Shown here one piece after another: positions 63,102-64,000 of a stretch of DNA of 64,000 nt. Origin of the DNA: an uncultured Oscillospiraceae bacterium (GTDB lineage: Bacteria; Bacillota; Clostridia; Oscillospirales; Oscillospiraceae); contig CAKTIE010000007.1 of NCBI GenBank assembly GCA_934565655.1, positions 1 to 64,000 on the forward strand, written 5' to 3'. The notes under the pieces are model-generated. The model searched no databases. It worked only from the letters and a program-made list of their open reading frames with translations, and was not told where the DNA came from. Within the stretch, counting starts at the first letter, position 1. Every line of letters starts with the position of its first letter. Position numbers and translations under genes: made by a program.

Positions 63102-64000
63102 ATGAGCGAAATGAAATGGCCCTATCCTGCCAAGGTGAGCCAAGTCAACCGCATGGAGGCGGATGTGATCGTGCTGGGCGGCGGCATCGCCGGATGCATG
63201 GCCGCCATCAACGCCGCCAAGCGCGGCCAGAGCGTGATCCTGGTGGAAAAGGGCGCCACCAAGCGTTCCGGTGCAGGCGGCAGCGGCTGCGACCACTGGG
63301 AGAGCGCCGCCACCAACCCCTGCTCCGGCGTCTCTCCGGAGGATCTGGTGCAGGCCATGCTGGATGACAACGACGGCTACAACAACGGCATCTCTCATTA
63401 TATAGAGTGCCGCGAGGGCTGGGATCATCTGCAGGACATCGAGAAGATGGGCGGCAAGATCCGGGACACCGAGGACGAGTTCAAGGGCGCGGCCTTCCGG
63501 GACGAAAAGACCAAGCTGATGTTCGCCTATGACTATAAGAATAAGTTCACCATCCGCATCTGGGGCACCACCTTCAAGCCCGCCATGGAGAAGGAGTGCC
63601 GCCGTCTGGGCGTGAAGATCGTGGACCGCGTCATGGTCACCTCCCTGCTGACCGAGGGCGGTAAGAACGGGGCCAAGTGCGTGGGCGCTACCGGCGTTCA
63701 CACCCGCACCGGCGAGTTCTATGTGTTCTCCTGCAAGGCGGCCATCATCACCATGAGCCGTCCCGCCCGCGTGTGGCTGTTCTCCGCCGCCTATCCCGGC
63801 CTGTGCGAGTTCCGCCCCATGTGCACCATCGGTGACGGCCACGCCATGGGCTGGCGCGCCGGCGCGGAGTTCAACATGATGGAAAAATCCGTCCGGGCCG
63901 AGTTCTCCTCCGCCGGACGCTCCTTCCCGCCCTATTCCGCAGGCAACAACCACAACACCTGGTATCCCGCCTCCCTCATCGACGCCGAGGGCAAGGAGAT
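63102..64000 (+). CDS. FAD-dependent oxidoreductase (fumarate-reductase/APS-reductase-like flavoprotein), 3' end outside window
   Basis: About 299 codons are present; the frame is open at the right edge. ADVIVLGGGIAGCMAAINAAKRG (the FAD Rossmann GxGxxG with GGGIAG) is at about residues 20-42, VEKG ends the second strand, and RSGAGGSGCDHWE is the FAD-pyrophosphate segment typical of succinate dehydrogenase/adenylylsulfate-reductase-type flavoproteins. IGDGHAMGWRAGAEFNMME is the later FAD motif. The start is behind AGGAGGATGAAGC. An iron-sulfur partner gene is likely to follow, but lies outside the window. Confidence 0.88.
   Translation, partial: MSEMKWPYPAKVSQVNRMEADVIVLGGGIAGCMAAINAAKRGQSVILVEKGATKRSGAGGSGCDHWESAATNPCSGVSPEDLVQAMLDDNDGYNNGISHYIECREGWDHLQDIEKMGGKIRDTEDEFKGAAFRDEKTKLMFAYDYKNKFTIRIWGTTFKPAMEKECRRLGVKIVDRVMVTSLLTEGGKNGAKCVGATGVHTRTGEFYVFSCKAAIITMSRPARVWLFSAAYPGLCEFRPMCTIGDGHAMGWRAGAEFNMMEKSVRAEFSSAGRSFPPYSAGNNHNTWYPASLIDAEGKE

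Overview
The window is about 62% GC by eye and densely coded. It looks like a chromosomal segment of a strictly anaerobic, gut-type Clostridia bacterium, probably Oscillospiraceae (Flavonifractor / Oscillibacter / Dysosmobacter neighbourhood; the genus is a guess). The Firmicutes signs are strong AGGAGG ribosome sites, a CIRCE element in front of hrcA-grpE-dnaK-dnaJ, a methionine T-box in front of metG, and many TTGACA-17-TATAAT promoters. The metabolic signs are butyrate kinase, an FprA-type flavoprotein, a ferredoxin-dependent 2-oxoacid oxidoreductase and a fumarate-reductase-like flavoprotein. I saw no rRNA, tRNA, CRISPR array, insertion sequence or intact prophage.

Layout. 1-2.5 kb: 5' part of lepA and an XRE regulator with a palindromic operator. 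2.6-8.1 kb: an OFA-type MFS carrier, a four-subunit 2-oxoacid:ferredoxin oxidoreductase operon led by a P-loop ATPase, and a divergent YheO-type regulator sharing its promoter region. 8.2-11.8 kb: tatD, a small ABM monooxygenase and metG with its T-box. 11.8-14.2 kb: buk and a flavo-diiron protein. 14.2-22.7 kb: the heat-shock operon, running on into a PHP phosphatase, rpiB and a DUF4015 protein. 22.8-28.1 kb: a GntR regulator, gapA, a sensorless histidine-kinase-like protein, mnmA and a LysR regulator. 28.2-30.5 kb is the one clearly accessory stretch: a 25-residue membrane microprotein, a 435-nt imperfect palindrome, an EamA transporter, a copy of a roughly 115-nt palindromic element, and a divergent pair of tiny genes (one a ribbon-helix-helix protein) bracketed by near-identical hairpins. 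30.5-37.4 kb: IMPase, D-aminoacylase, a two-component system, a DUF4340 lipoprotein, and an ECF sigma/anti-sigma pair. 37.5-42.7 kb: two tandem paralogous small unknown proteins, a ROK sugar kinase, a phosphopantetheinyl transferase, a GNAT protein, truA and an alpha/beta hydrolase. 42.8-48.4 kb: a branched-chain amino-acid ABC importer (livJHMGF) with a cytidylate-kinase-like gene behind it. 48.6-54.9 kb: a complete-looking pyr operon, pyrC-K-D-F-(HAD)-E-B-I. 55-64 kb: a lone eutH-like gene, an oligopeptide import/peptidase operon (oppBCDF-M32-pepV), and the start of a large flavoprotein.

How the genes fit together. Amino acids and peptides are imported (liv, opp), trimmed by cytosolic peptidases, and probably fermented through 2-oxoacid:ferredoxin oxidoreductase. 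Reduced ferredoxin and acyl-CoA would then feed butyrate formation (buk), while FprA detoxifies oxygen or NO. Pyrimidine synthesis uses the electron-transfer type PyrD/PyrK. The window is mostly core metabolism. Its least explained parts are the palindromic elements and tiny genes at 28-30.5 kb, the kinase-like protein lacking its phospho-acceptor histidine, the ATPase tied to the oxidoreductase operon, and the tandem small paralogues at 37.5-38.2 kb.
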